From assembly GCA_029204225.1 (NCBI GenBank), contig CM055092.1, forward strand, positions 80,000,838 through 80,064,837: a DNA stretch of 64,000 nucleotides, given 5' to 3'. Both the position numbers and the translations under genes were made by a program. Positions 33,894-45,883 of the stretch are shown one piece after another (position 1 is the first letter of the stretch; every line of letters starts with the position of its first letter). The notes beneath the pieces are model-generated. The model had not been told where the DNA came from. It made no database searches and saw nothing but the letters and a program-made list of their open reading frames with translations. The DNA comes from Diphasiastrum complanatum (taxonomy: Eukaryota > Streptophyta > Lycopodiopsida > Lycopodiales > Lycopodiaceae).

Positions 33894-36156
33894 CTATTAT
33901 TATCCCATATTTTATGTTCTATTCTCTTCTTGCTTAGAAATTACGAACTAAAAGGGAAAGTCAAGTGCTCTTGCACCCTCCCTCCTCTTTTAGGCTCCCC
34001 TTATGGCGTCTTCACATGCACGGTCCGCCCTCGGCTCTGCATGACACACGAGAGGCCCAACTCGTGGAGCTTGAAAAATAGGAAGGAGCAAGTGCATAGC
34101 TTGGCTGACGCGGCCATCGATTTTGGAGTGCTTTGCCTCGTTCTTGACGTCAAGAACGGGCTGGGTGATGCTTCATGCAAAGACACCCTTATCTTGGAGA
34201 GGAAGAAGGAAGTCTTCCCATAAAAGGGCCACCCACACTTTCGAGCTCGACCTTTAGGCAGCTGATGTGGTATTCTTTGGTTGGCTGATGTTGGCAAGTT
34301 GGCTTTCTTTTTTTGGCTAACTCACCCCCCAATCCCTAGCTAGAAGAGTTGAGGAAATGTTTGAGATAGAGGCTCTTATAAATGAGGCCCTACATGTAGG
34401 GAAGGCCTATTTACATACTCATGAAGAGGTGAAACTAAAATATCATGGAATAGATGTTATGTAGCACATAAGAGTGATATAGTCACGGATGGATATATAT
34501 TTAGGAATATACTATGCTCTAGTTATTGTGACACAATTTTGTTTAAGGTATTTTAGTCTCTCAAAATGGATTGCAAGTTTTTGCAATTGTAGAGATATTG
34601 ATAGGTTGAATTAAGGTTTGCAAGAGAAAATCTAAGATTATTGGAACATTTGTGATATTAGTAACAAGCTTAAAGTTAAGTTGTCCTAATATGTTGATTT
34701 TCTCAAAATTACTTCTTAATTATTCTATTCACCATAGATGGGGCTAATATGAGTGGAGATTATAGTCCTAACATGTCACTTTTGAGAAAATTGCCTCTAT
34801 TGTAAACTAGATCCCAAAAACCAATGTTAGAAAGAAGGGGTGAACAAATTTGTTTTACTAAGTGGTCTCTTATATGTCTTGTTGACCCAACATAGATAAA
34901 GAAGATGTTGTTAACACAAATAAACACATTATTGTCAACACTGATAAGAGACAACACAAGTAAGAGATTAATGAAGTGTCATATAGAAACTATATTGTAT
35001 CATTTAAATGTGTTGCTTTGTAGAGTCTAACTCTTTAGTGTATCTTTCATGTTTGGAGAATAGACAATGTATTTGGAAATTATTATAAGTCAATATCTTC
35101 AACCAAGAGCAAGTAGAAAAGAGCGTGGATGACTTGTGTGAATGATTGTTTTCATTGTACTAAATTGAATAAAAAACTTTGATTTTTTTATTAGGTTCAA
35201 TGATTTTTTATATCATATTCAGTTTCTACCTAAACAACGATTTCATTTGATATCGTATTGACATCTTCGTTATTTATCCAGAACATTCTGTGTGCATGTA
35301 TTGATTCTTGATTTAAACATTCGTAACTTGTAACATAATGTTGCACTCTTTGAAGTATATATGTTGTACAAGTTTTTGAAATTATGTATGTATGTATTAT
35401 TTAAGTCAAAAATCTCATACCAACTCTTACAACTTGGATGAAATTGTTTTTGTATAATTTATAAAAGTTATTTCTCTAGTTATAAATTGTTTTTCTTTCA
35501 TATAATTCATTGTAACTATAACTTTTTCTAAATTATTTTATAATACTGTGTAATTAATATGATGTTTTTTTATAGCTCCAATATTTGTTGATTTTAAAAA
35601 TAAGAAATAAAAAATCATTATTAAAATAAATGTTTTAAAAATATTTTAGTATTATTCAAAATGTAAATAATCATATTAAATCATTAAAAAATCATGATTT
35701 TGAATACAATATAAATATTTTTTAGAACCTTCATATTATATAAAATTTTAAATCAAATACATTACAATTTATAAGTTGTATCTTAGTCAATTATTCTATC
35801 ATTTGATTAATTTATCTATTATATTATTGCTAATAATATCCATAACTAAAAGTAAATCATCAAAACCTTTTTTTTCTTGTTGGCTCCAATTGAAAGTATT
35901 TGTATCAATCCGTATAAATAAGTTTTTTTATTAATGAAAAATGCAATTGAGTAAAATCTACTCCATTGCATAGATAAATTAAATATGTCTTTTAATCGTG
36001 TGAGTATAATTGGAGTAGGCCAATATTTTCAAGATGAGCTTTCTGAGTTTTGAATATCTCAAATTCTACATGTAATTTCTAAAAACTTGATATATCATCT
36101 TGTAGCCTCCAATGAGACCTTCCTAATGAACCAAAAATTGGATAATTCCCCTTCTT
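33889..36156. other. Mostly AT-rich DNA without a recognisable gene
   Basis: 33960-34230 is more GC-rich, with an open plus-strand frame I do not recognise. From 34500 on the DNA is strongly AT-rich and without supported features. Confidence 0.4.
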
Positions 36157-36966
36157 ATGATCAATGGAAGATTGGTTCTTGGGAAGATCCAAGGCATGGA
36201 TCTCACATCTCTTCATCAACTCAAAGGATTCTATGATTGTGAATTGATCACTTATGACCAAGATGGCAAAAGGTTGTTTGGAGAAGACTACATGGAGCAA
36301 ATCGAGAGGCAATTTCTTCAAGGCAAGGGAGATCTCATTGGTGAGCTTATTGAGGCTTGTTATGGACTCGAGAAGGCTGGATTTATTAGGTTTGATACTC
36401 ATATTCACCTACTCTACTACATGTTGGATGGAAAGTTTGGAATCAATCTTTTGATTTATGATGGTAACATTGGTGGCATTGTTTTCACTAATCTTTGTGA
36501 AAGATCGAGATCAAGCATTGATGAGATCTTGTTGGATCTAGATTATATGTTTGAGAGGGAGTATTTCCAGAGGTTCGGGTCTGAAGATATTCATATCTTT
36601 AATATCTTTGATGATCAAGAGAAAGGTAAGCAAGTGGAAGTGACTCACTTTGTTTTAATCACATGTTTTGGAAAATTTTCTTGTGTAGATGATGTTATGC
36701 AAGTGGATATTGGTTCTCATGGTTTTCATGCTAGAAAATCAACTAATGGATCTAGAAAAGAGGTCTTAGTCAATGACTTTGATGGTCAAAAGGAAGATCA
36801 AAAGGTTGGTCTCAAAGGGCTTCAACAACACAAAAGGAAAGGTGGCAATTTGGAGCTAGTCAAGAGCATCAAAGGAAGGTTATTTGGCAAAGATGTTATG
36901 GATCTATTTTGGCAGAAGTCTTTAAACTCAAGTAAGGTCAAAGGAGCAGCAAGGAAGTGTTGTTAA
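36157..36966 (+). CDS. Intact 269-residue ORF of unknown function beside a gypsy pol
   Basis: The frame opens MINGRLVLGKIQGMDL and runs 269 codons without interruption to KGAARKCC. It is mixed acidic/basic with a Lys/Gln-rich C-terminal quarter, no signal peptide and no clear membrane segment. I recognise no domain. It ends about 60 bp before the integrase end of gypsy element E, on the opposite strand. Some Tat-type gypsy elements carry an antisense ORF in that place, so it may belong to the element; it could also be a single-exon host gene. The ATG at 36157 is the first in frame after a stop. Its integrity contrasts with the decayed pol next to it. Confidence 0.45.
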   Translation: MINGRLVLGKIQGMDLTSLHQLKGFYDCELITYDQDGKRLFGEDYMEQIERQFLQGKGDLIGELIEACYGLEKAGFIRFDTHIHLLYYMLDGKFGINLLIYDGNIGGIVFTNLCERSRSSIDEILLDLDYMFEREYFQRFGSEDIHIFNIFDDQEKGKQVEVTHFVLITCFGKFSCVDDVMQVDIGSHGFHARKSTNGSRKEVLVNDFDGQKEDQKVGLKGLQQHKRKGGNLELVKSIKGRLFGKDVMDLFWQKSLNSSKVKGAARKCC

Positions 36967-37026
36967 AGTTTACCTTACTTGTTCTATCTCATGTTTGAGT
37001 TATTTCATATGAATGTGTGCAAATTG

Positions 37027-37800
37027 TCAAAGATATCGACTGCCATTTACGAGAGTATTAAAACGTTTCCCATCCAATTGTTCAAGAATAATTGCTCCAT
37101 AGTTTAGGATTTCCTTCACTCTGTATGGTCCTTCACCTATGAACTTCAATTTCCCCTTGACCAACTTGGTTTTATACATCAAAGCTAGATCTCCTTCTTT
37201 TAGATCCTTTTTGTGTAATCGATGATCGTGCCATGTCTTACAGCGGGCTTTCTCTACTGCTAACACATGAACTGCCATCAATGTTGTTTCACACAATTTG
37301 TGCAAAGCTTCATGACATAGTTTTAAAGACTTGTCATCATTTAATCGCTCTGTTGTTGCTATGCATAAGGATGGTATTAAAAATTCAATTGGCATGATAG
37401 CATCTTGACCATAAACTAGTTGAAAGGGTGTTTGATTCGTACTACTCTTGTAAGCGATTCTGAATGCCCATAATGCTGCATGTAGTCTATGTTCCCAATT
37501 AGACCGACTTGTTTCAACTATTTTTGTCATGATAATACAGATAATCTTACTGGAAGATTTAGCTTGGCCATTCTCTCTGGGATAATATGGAGTACTAAAA
37601 TGGTGTGTAGCAGAAAATCTTCCAACAAACACTTTACCACTGACAATCTCGATCGGACATCCAAATATGATAATAATATTTTTATAGAGAAATTTGGCTA
37701 TAGTTTTTGCATCAGCAACTTTGACAGCTTTGGCTTCAACACACTTGGTCATATAGTCAGTTGCTACGATAATGTATCTGGCTTGAGATCCTCGTGCCAC
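37027..37800 (-). pseudogene. Integrase core of gypsy E
   Basis: 257 open codons with YIIVATDYMTKCVEA (first catalytic Asp kept), IEIVSGKVFVG (the second Asp lost, VSD expected) and NGQAKSSSKI (the Glu changed to Lys). The C-terminal part has HDHRLHKKDLKEGDLALMY and GPYRVKEIL. A long open frame therefore survives with two of three catalytic residues missing, so it cannot integrate DNA. Confidence 0.9.
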
Positions 37801-37929
37801 AAGATGAATAGGTCCAACATAATTTAGTCCCCATTTCTCAAATGGTGTTTGCGATAAAACTGGATGTAAGGGTCCATAGATTTGTCTCGTAGGCCGTCGT
37901 ACTTGCTAGCAAACATCACATGTCTAAAT

Positions 37930-38481
37930 CTAATTTTTTGTGTCCTTATGAATCGTAGGCCACCAACAACCTGATTGCAAAAGTTTGCGAACAATAATAT
38001 ATGTAGAGAAGTGTCCTTTGCCCATGCCATCATGTGAAAACATGATTAATTCATGTATTTCATGCGATAAAATGCATCTACGTAGAATATTGTCCGGTCC
38101 ACGAAGATACAATTGTCCTACAATCAATTGATAAGGTTGAGCCTTATGAATCAATTGCTTCATCTGTACTTTTGTCAAAGAGTCATTAGGTTGCCCTAGC
38201 ATCAGGTACTCAACAATATATGCTGGCCACTCAGGTACTGCTTTCACATAGAATAATGCAGGATCTTGTAATTCATCATCCACTTTAGTATTAACTGGTG
38301 CAGATTCAATATGTGAAACATGGTCGACAAGATAATGTTTCTTACCTTTATGAACCACAATTCGAAAGTCAAATTCAATCAATAACAAAAACCATCTCGC
38401 AATATGTCCTATATTGCATGTCTTGTTTACCAAGTAAAGTAATGGCTGGTGATCCATATAAAATGCAAAGTGTGTTTCCAC
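37930..38481 (-). pseudogene. RNase H end and integrase linker of gypsy E
   Basis: The frame begins with FAFYMDHQPLLYLVNK and ARWFLLLIEFDFRIVVHKGK, the C-terminal half of a gypsy RNase H. It then continues through AQPYQLIVGQLYLRGPD into the H2C2 domain (HDGMGKGHFSTYI, GCWWPTIHKDT). The cysteine pair of the zinc site falls in a shifted frame at 37900. Confidence 0.88.
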
Positions 38482-38489
38482 GAGGTAAT

Positions 38490-39784
38490 GTTAAAATTTT
38501 CATCAAAAAAAATCATGGCTAACGCTTCTCGACTTGTTGTTGAATAGTTCTTCTTTGGATCTGTAAGCTGTCTGCTTGCAAATCGTATCGGATCGTCCTT
38601 CTTATGTTCACCTAGCTACGTCAAAACTGATCCAATTGCATATTTTGAGACATCAATTTTGAGATATTTGCCTTGTAAATAACACTTTTGAGATTAAGCT
38701 GTCAAGTTCTCTATTTTTGAGAACATGAAATTCAATCGTCCAATCTGGAGAATGTAGTATTGGTGCTGAAGCTGATGCTTTATTTAATTTTTCAAAGGCT
38801 TCTAACGCTTCAACTGTCCAAATAGGAACAATGGTTAGTTTGTATATAGGTCTTGCAAGATCAGCAAAGAAGATAATAAAAATTCGATAATAGTTTGCAT
38901 GACCCATAAACACACAAACTCCACGAATTGTTGTTGGCGGTGGCAATTCCACAATAGCCTTGATTTTGGAATAATCTGTGGAAATGCCATGTTAAGAACA
39001 ACCCCGTAGGAAACCCATATCTGGCATTTTTCTGGATTCAAGAAAATTTGATACTTGTGACAATGTTCAAATACTTCTCCAATCGATCCAGGTGGTATGA
39101 GTCTGTGCTATGGACTCCAAGGTCATCCAAGTTAATTTCAGAAAATTTCTGTAGATAATCTTTAAAAGCAAATTGCATTACTCTTTGAAACAAACTTGGT
39201 GCATTACATAGTCCAAACAGCATTACTTTGTAAGCATAGGTCTCCCATTCTATTGCAAAGGCTATTTTGTGGTGATCTACAAGTGCAATCTTGACCTGGT
39301 TGTAACCACTACATTCATCCAAAAAACTATAAGCTTCCGCTCTAGCAAGGCGGTCCAAAATGCTTTCAGTAAAGAGTAACGAGAAGTGATCTTTTCTCGT
39401 TACTTTGTTCAAGGCCTTGAGATTCACACAAATTCTCAATTTTCCATTCTTCTTAGGAACAATGACAATTGGTGAAGCCCATTTGGTATGTTCAATCTCA
39501 TAAATGAAATCGGCGTCAAGAAATCTCTGAATCTCTTTCTTTATTAGATCCGCAACATTAGGATTACAGCGATAGAAATTTGTAACCTTTGGAACTGCAT
39601 CAGGTGTTAAAGAAATAGTGTGTTCAATAACTGACATTGGAATACCCTTGAGATCTTTATAAGTCCATTCAAAGCAATTTTGATACTTAATAAGAAATTT
39701 CCGTAGCGCTTGAAATTGTTCAGGATTAAGTTGCGATCCAACTTGTTCAATATTTTTTGATTCTCCTGGCTCAGCAAGATTCAT
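38490..39784 (-). pseudogene. Reverse transcriptase and connection domain of gypsy E
   Basis: The 248-residue frame (39784-39038) contains the lead-in EFQ-like region, DADFIYEIEHTKWASPIVI, KKNGKLRICVNLKALN, SFLDECSGYNQVKIA, LFGLCNAPSLFQRVM and INLDDLGVH. The catalytic box is NLDD, so the aromatic residue of F/YxDD is replaced by Asn. The following frames have MNPEKCQIWVSYGVVL and FMGHANYYRIF. The chain is split into at least three frames. Confidence 0.9.
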
Positions 39785-40700
39785 AGGCTATGTCCTAGTT
39801 GGGCCATCATAAACAACTTTTGATTCTAGCACTTGTTTTTCTGGTTCACGATGTGCTTTTGGTAACATGATAAGGACATCATCCAATGTATAGCATTTGA
39901 AATGTTCTGGCATATCATGCTGGACCTCCTCTGATTTCTCTTTATCAAAAGGATTAGACTTGGATCTTCACTTAGCCTTCTTAGCAGGAATTGATCGTGG
40001 AGGTGATGACTTTCGAGAAGATAGACTCTTCTTCATAGTTGAAGACTTCATGGATGGTAATGTCTTGCTAGAACTCTGACTTGAAGAATCTTCATCAAGT
40101 TTTCCCTTGCCTTTATCTAGTAGGGTGGCACATTCTGTAAATCAATCTTTTGAGGTGGAGTTTTTCATTTCATGACCATACTATAATGTTGTTTAGCTTG
40201 TCTCTTTGTCATTGAATTGTTGGTTCATCAAGAATATTACGTACTCCAAATCTGGTCAGATCCATATGATTTAGAATTTGATCATCAGTTCTACATTGTC
40301 ATCATAAGTCAAGGCATGACTCACAGGAATGAGTTCATCTTCAATTGGGTCTGGTATGGGCTCCGTTGATATCCAAGCCACATTCAACACATTTAGTGGA
40401 AAAGTGATCTGTGTATCCAAAGTTCAATGCAATGAAGGTGCCTGCAACTCGCGAACATTTCCTAAAAGAGGGTAGAAAGTTATCAGCTTTGATGATGATT
40501 TCTGTCTCTTTTTGACCAAAATCTGATAGATTTGATCAATTTTTGTTGTTTTTTCTGATTTCTCAGATCCAAAGGATTGATGATCTAAATAGCTTTTTCT
40601 ATTTATAATCAGATTAGATTTCAAACAAGCAAATCTACTCAAATTAGGCAAAATCACCCCCAAATTAACCCTAAATGCAGTTTTAACACTATTCATGCCT

Positions 40701-41394
40701 CGACAAGATGCCTATGGTCCTAAGCTTAAAAAGGGTTTTTCCCCTTTTGGATTGAGTTGAGTTGTCACCATGTCGCACATTAGGTGGCAAAGGCCCTTTT
40801 CCACATAGGGGCAATCCGCATTGCTCCTCAAGCAAAATTGTAGGCATCAAGTAAATTTCAATGAGTCAATTGCAAGAGCCATTTTCAAATTCAACTAATA
40901 GAATGGAAGATAGATAAAATGTGGGAAGAGCATTTTTCAACCACAATCAAAAGTGTTGGTTGGGTCTATTAAGGTATTTCTTTTCAGCAGTTGTTAATGG
41001 AGAGTGTTGTTAGCATGTTGTGAAAATTGTATATAATTTGACATTTATGGAATGGAACTAGTATTCAAATTATTATCAATTTAGCAATGTGTATTTTTTG
41101 TAGTGTGTATTGTGGTTGGATTGTTAGTAATGTAGCTACTGTGTATTGTTATTGTTTTCTTATTGTTGGTGCAATTGTTATCTGATTGTTACTACAAATG
41201 AATTTTGTTTAGTTCAGGTTGTTATGAAATTAATTTCACCCCCAACACCCTCCCCCATCCAATGACAATAAAGTAACCCTTGACTGTAAGATATTTGTCT
41301 CTCGACACTTGTAAATATATATACTAGCTGAATCAAGCTATGTAAGTGTTCTTTTTCAATCAGAGTTATTTGTAGCCAACATTATCATGCTCAA
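40701..41394. other. Repeat-derived spacer
   Basis: 40740-40870 is related to the units of the tandem array at 45884-47290 (GAGTTGTCACCATG, AGGTGGCAAAGGCCC). At 41240-41275 the minus strand reads a G-rich tract then TGTTGGGGGTGAAATT, resembling a polypurine tract plus LTR start; no partner was found. Confidence 0.4.
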
Positions 41395-41429
41395 CAAGTT
41401 GAAGTTATCACTTCAAGCCATTGTACTCA

Positions 41430-42096
41430 CTATTGATCCAAAGAGCTGTGGGACAACGTTGATGGCACAGAGCTCAAACCAGAAGGTGATACAACCATCA
41501 TCACCAAGTGGAGACTGAGAGATGGCAGCCACATACGTGTTGTTCAAACTGCTAAGGATGCATGGGACATCCTAGCAACTCTCTACGACAACAAAGACGT
41601 TACTTCCAAACTTCATCTGAGGAAGAAATTCTTCACCCTCAGAATGTCTGATGCAGATAGTGTTTCGAGTCATCTCAACACCTTCAAAAATCTTATGGAG
41701 CAGATGACTGCAACTGGCTCAGTCATAGAAGATTCCAATGCACTCATGACTCTATTATCGAGTCTACATGAGGCCTACGAAAATTGGGTAATGGCAATTT
41801 CTACCCAGGAGCACCTCACTCTATTAAGAGTAATATCGCTACTTCTACAAGAGGAGATCAGAAGATCAACATCTTCCTCAAGCTCAGGATCGGATCCTCA
41901 AGCTCTATATTCGAACAATCAGAAGTTTAGATCCAAGAGATCTACAAAGTCAAGCTATACTGACAAGAAGAGCAACATGCAGTCTGGACCAAGTTCCGGT
42001 TCAAGACCGAATTCAAGCTCTTCATCATTCCAACTAGTGCAAAAACTTTTCTGCAGATACTGTAAGAGGACTGGCCACAAAACCAAGGATTGTTAA
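41430..42096 (+). pseudogene. gag: Copia gag with CCHC knuckle
   Basis: It starts in a broken region with ELWDNVDGTELKPEGD and continues with DAWDILATLYDNKDVTSKLH and RKKFFTLRMSDADSVSSHL. A Ser-rich linker follows, then CRYCKRTGHKTKDC, a regular CX2CX4HX4C knuckle (42049-42093). The stop directly after the knuckle separates gag from pol. Confidence 0.92.
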
Positions 42097-42219
42097 ACTT
42101 TATAATACAACAACGAAAAAAAGAAATTGCTCCAACAACAAGCACATAGTGCTACAACCAGTCACTCAAATCAGCAACAAGAAAAAAATGAAGCAACTTT
42201 CATGACCAAAGTCGGAGAA

Positions 42220-42535
42220 CAATAGGATATCGATTCATGGTACCTAGATTCTGGAGCAACTCAACACATGACTCACGATTCAAAGATTATAAGTCATTCA
42301 CCCACTCTCGAGCTGTGCAACTTGGAGACAACTCATCACATTCAATTGAAGGTGAAGGAACAGTCAGAGTTGAAATCAAAAGAGGTGAAGTCAAGTTGTT
42401 GTCCAACCTTCTCCGAGTTCCAAATCTGACCAAGAATCTGCTCTCAGTTAGCAAAATCATCGATTCAGGTCGGAGGGTCAAATTTGATATAGAAGGCTGC
42501 ACAATTCTTGACAAATCCAAAAGGTTCTAGCCTAC
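42220..42535 (+). pseudogene. Copia protease
   Basis: WYLDSGATQHMTHDSK holds the catalytic Asp (codon 42247-42249) intact. A frameshift follows at once and the rest (SHSIEGEGTVRVEI, LRVPNLTKNLLSVSKI) is in another frame. Confidence 0.9.
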
Positions 42536-42625
42536 GGAAGAAGAAGCAGCTATCTTTACAAACTCAGCCATTGCCACTCTTCTAACAGTCAAGCTCTTCA
42601 CACAGCCACAACTGAATCAACAGAT

Positions 42626-43320
42626 ATGTTGTGGCATTTCAGACTTGGCCATCTCAACTTCAACAGTATTCAACAAATGTCAGCTCAAAGTCTAGTACAA
42701 GATCTGCCTTTTGTCAACAAGCCAACTTCTCCATGCGAAAGCTGTATTATCAGCAAGCATGCTAGAAGTCCCTTCATTTCAGACTCAGTTCATACATCCA
42801 AGGGCTTGCTTGACCTTGTACATAGCGAAATTTGTGGCTCGATGCAGATTGCTTCCATAGGGGAGCTCTCTATTGTCTAACCTTCATCGACGAATTCTCT
42901 CGAAGGACTGCTACTTACTATATGAAGAACAAATCTAAAGCATTTAAGTTCTTCAAGCAGTTCAAGGCAGCTGCCGAAAATCAGACCCAGAGGAAGATCA
43001 AAGCTCTACGCACAGATGGGGGAGGAGAGTATATCTCCATAAAATTCAAGGAGTTTTGCATGGCCAACAGGATACATCAACAATATACAACAGCTACTCA
43101 CCTCAGTCCAATGGTGTAGTTGAATGGAAGAATTGGACACTCATCGAAAGTGCCAAGAGCATGTTGGCCCATGCCTCTCTTTCAAAAAAATTCTGGGCAG
43201 AAGCTGTTACTATAGCTGCCTATTTGCAGAATCGATCCATCACCAAAGCCCTGAATGGCAAGACACCTTATGAGGTGTGGGCAGGATCGAAACCATCACT
43301 CAAAAATATTTGAGTATTTG
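42626..43320 (+). pseudogene. Copia integrase (zinc and DDE domains)
   Basis: The HHCC zinc domain shows LWHFRLGHLNFNSI and CESCIISKHARSPF. The core has TFIDEFSRRTATYYM, ALRTDGGGEYISIKF and NGVVEWKNWTLIESAKSML, so the three acidic residues remain, spread over three frames. Two Trp in the last motif stand where Arg is usual (ERKNRT), as would result from C-to-T decay of CGG codons. Confidence 0.9.
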
Positions 43321-43689
43321 GATGCATCACTTTCACTCAGATTCCTGAAGATCTAAGAAAAAAACTGGACGATAAGAGCAGGAAAACGATTTTCATTGGA
43401 TATTCACCAGATCACAAGGCATACAAGCTCTATAATCTGGATATGGAGAAGGCATTCACTAGTAGAGATGTCATTTTGTAGAAGACCGATTCATCGACCA
43501 CAAAGAAAAAGTTGTTGATAAATCCGACCCAAGGATCGAGCAACCAGACAATTCCGAATCAGGGATTCAACTGTAGAATATCGACACTGACTCAGACAAT
43601 GAGTCAGAACCTCAATGAGTCAACCCACATCAGAGGACCGAAGTTCAACCCAGAAGGTCAAACAGGTCCAGACAGCCTCCATCCAGATT

Positions 43690-44545
43690 TATGAATGATC
43701 CGGCCTGCTACTTTGTATAGAAACCAAACACCATTTCTTGATGTTGACCAGTGGAAAGCAGCGATGGACACCAAATTCGATTCTCTGATGGGGAATCAAA
43801 CATGGACAGTCACTTAGCTGCCAAAGGACCGAAATCCAATTCTATGCAAATGGATATTCAAGGCAAAGTACGATGCTGAAGAAAGGCTAAATCATTACAA
43901 GGCCAGGCTAGTCACCAAAGGCTTTTCCTAGATTTCAGATCTGGATTATTCAGAAACCTTCAACCCAATTGTCAAACATGCTTTGATCCGCCTATCCTCT
44001 CCTTTGCAGCCACAACAAATCTTGAAGTCCACCAGATGGACGTCTAGACCGCTTTCCTCAATGGAACCATCGAAGAGGAAATCTATATAGCGCAACCAGA
44101 GGGATACGAACTCAACATCAAGCATTATCACCTTGTATGCAAAATCCACAAGGCGCTCTACGGACTGAAACAATCACCTAGAGCCTGGTTCCAGAAGATC
44201 AACGCATTTCTGATAGAGAATGATTTTATTCCAAAATCGGCAGACTCGAATGTCTATTTTTAGTCTATATTAGATTACTTCATCATCATCACTCTCTATG
44301 TAGATGATACACTCTTATTCAGAAACAATCTGAATCTGATGAAAGATACAAAATGCATGCTGGCCCATGAATACAAGATGACTGCAGCCCACTATTGTCT
44401 CAGAATCCAAATCCAACGAGATCAACCTAGCAGACTAATTTTTATCAGTCAACAACGATATTTCAACAACGTGCTGGAAAAGTATGGAATGGCCAACTGC
44501 AAACCAAGCCACTTTCCACTCGATCCTGGACTAAAGTCATGAAAG
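43690..44545 (+). pseudogene. Copia reverse transcriptase
   Basis: Motifs in order: DQWKAAMDTKFDSL, CKWIFKAKYDAEERLNHYKA, YSETFNPIVKHA, TAFLNGTIEEEIYI, ALYGLKQSPRAWFQKI and the catalytic YVDDTLLF (44297-44308). Several stops lie between them. The palm motif is intact but the protein is not. Confidence 0.9.
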
Positions 44546-44581
44546 GAACAATATTCTCAAACTGAGGCATAAAAGGAAGAG

Positions 44582-45170
44582 ATGAAGGGCTATTTGTTTC
44601 AATCCATCATCGGCTCATTGATGTACGTAATGATCTGCACACGCCCAGACCTTGCATATTTAATCAGTATACTTAGCCAGTTCTTGTCAAACCCAAGCTT
44701 AACTCATTGGAAAGCACTAACAAAGGTCATGAAGTACATCCAAGCAACGAAAACTCTCAACATTTGCTACGGAGGCAGCCACACTGCCAATATTCTTGAA
44801 GCCTACACAGATGCGAATTGGGCAGGAGACGTTGACACCAGAAAATCAACTTTTGGATTGTATTTTTATACAACCAAGGCCCCCAATCTCATGGAACAGC
44901 CGAAAGCAGAACTCAGTTGCATTATCATCAACAGAATCTGAATACATAGTTGTCACAAATGCAACTAAAGAGGCGATCAGGCTAAGGCAATTGCTTGCAG
45001 ACATCAACCTTGCTCAAACACTTCCTACAACAATCTATTGTGACAATCAAAGCACAATAACGTTATCTCTCAATCCGAGATTTCACTCTCGAAGCAAACA
45101 TATCGAAATCAGATATCATTACCTTAGAGAGAAAGTGCATAGTAAGGAAGTAGCATTGGTTTTATAGAAC
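44582..45170 (+). pseudogene. Copia RNase H
   Basis: GSLMYVMICTRPDLAYLISI, AYTDANWAGDVDTRKST, STESEYIVVTNATKEAIRLR and CDNQSTITLSLNPRFHSRSK show the copia RNase H. A frameshift near 44890 splits it in two overlapping frames. Confidence 0.92.
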
Positions 45171-45277
45171 AAACTACATGGTAGCAGATTACTTCACAAA
45201 GGCTCTATCAAAGGAGCAACATCTCAAATTTAACGCTATGTTAAATTTGAAGATCACAGTTTTTCAAAATCCACATT

Positions 45278-45784
45278 AAGGGGGAGTGTTAGATTTCTTA
45301 TGCTCAACAAATCGTTCAAGTAATGAGCATCCTAAAAACCGAAGGTCGACTACATGTTTTAGACCTTCACATTTTTTCCCTTTGAGATTTTTGTGCCTTA
45401 AACGTTTTTAAGACAACTTCGTTTTTTTCGTCTTTTTCGCACCTTCGTGAAAAATGTGACATAGTGGCCAGAATGCCTTGGAATCCATTTCAGGCCCACC
45501 TTCACCTTTTTCGTCTTTTTCCTTGCTTTCAGTCTAAGGGCACCTTCGAGTTTTTTAGGTTCTACATTGGCAGACCGACGTCGCCAACTTATCATCAACC
45601 CTAAAAAATAGCTGGACAAACAAAATATCCTAAAGGCGGGTTACCAACTTTGTACATATATAAAACTAGAGTAAATGGCATTTAAGGTTTATAAGATATT
45701 TTCTCTTGACACCATTTGCGCAATTTGTATGAATTATTATTCTTGAATATCTTTGCTGCTAACTGTTGCGTTTTCGTTCCTACA
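45278..45784 (+). repeat. Polypurine tract and 3' LTR of copia F
   Basis: AAGGGGGAG (45278-45286) is directly followed by TGTTAGATTTCTTATG. The likely end is TTCCTACA at 45784, giving about 498 bp. Inside are clustered CTTCG/TTCGTC words and ACATATATAAAAC, a possible TATA box at about 45655. The right end is provisional without the 5' partner. Confidence 0.7.
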
Positions 45785-45883
45785 CGCCTACGCTCAAAGC
45801 TTTGAGGGTCATCCCCATGTTTTACGACAATAATTTGAAATGGGGATGCCACTACATAGTAAGGTCGGTTTCTAACTAGGATG

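Larger units (their letters stand above)
37027..40700 (-). mobile_element. Ty3/gypsy pol remnant E
   Basis: The minus strand from 39784 downward carries RT, connection/RNase H, integrase zinc domain, integrase core and C-terminus in normal order. gag and protease are missing; 39785-40700 is a broken upstream linker. No LTR was identified. It is related to element A and fragment D by shared phrases (VxYGVVL, FMGHANYYR, GQLYLRGPD). Confidence 0.9.
41395..45784 (+). mobile_element. Ty1/copia retrotransposon F, nearly complete but broken
   Basis: gag, protease, GAG-pre-integrase, integrase core, RT and RNase H follow in copia order, then a polypurine tract and a 3' LTR. I could not find the 5' LTR or a PBS, so the left end is truncated or too diverged. 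At least eight frameshifts or stops interrupt the polyprotein. Confidence 0.93.

Noticed and set aside
33819-34223. 134-codon ORF
   Set aside because: Its start is the translated (TC)n microsatellite, and the rest is not recognisable.
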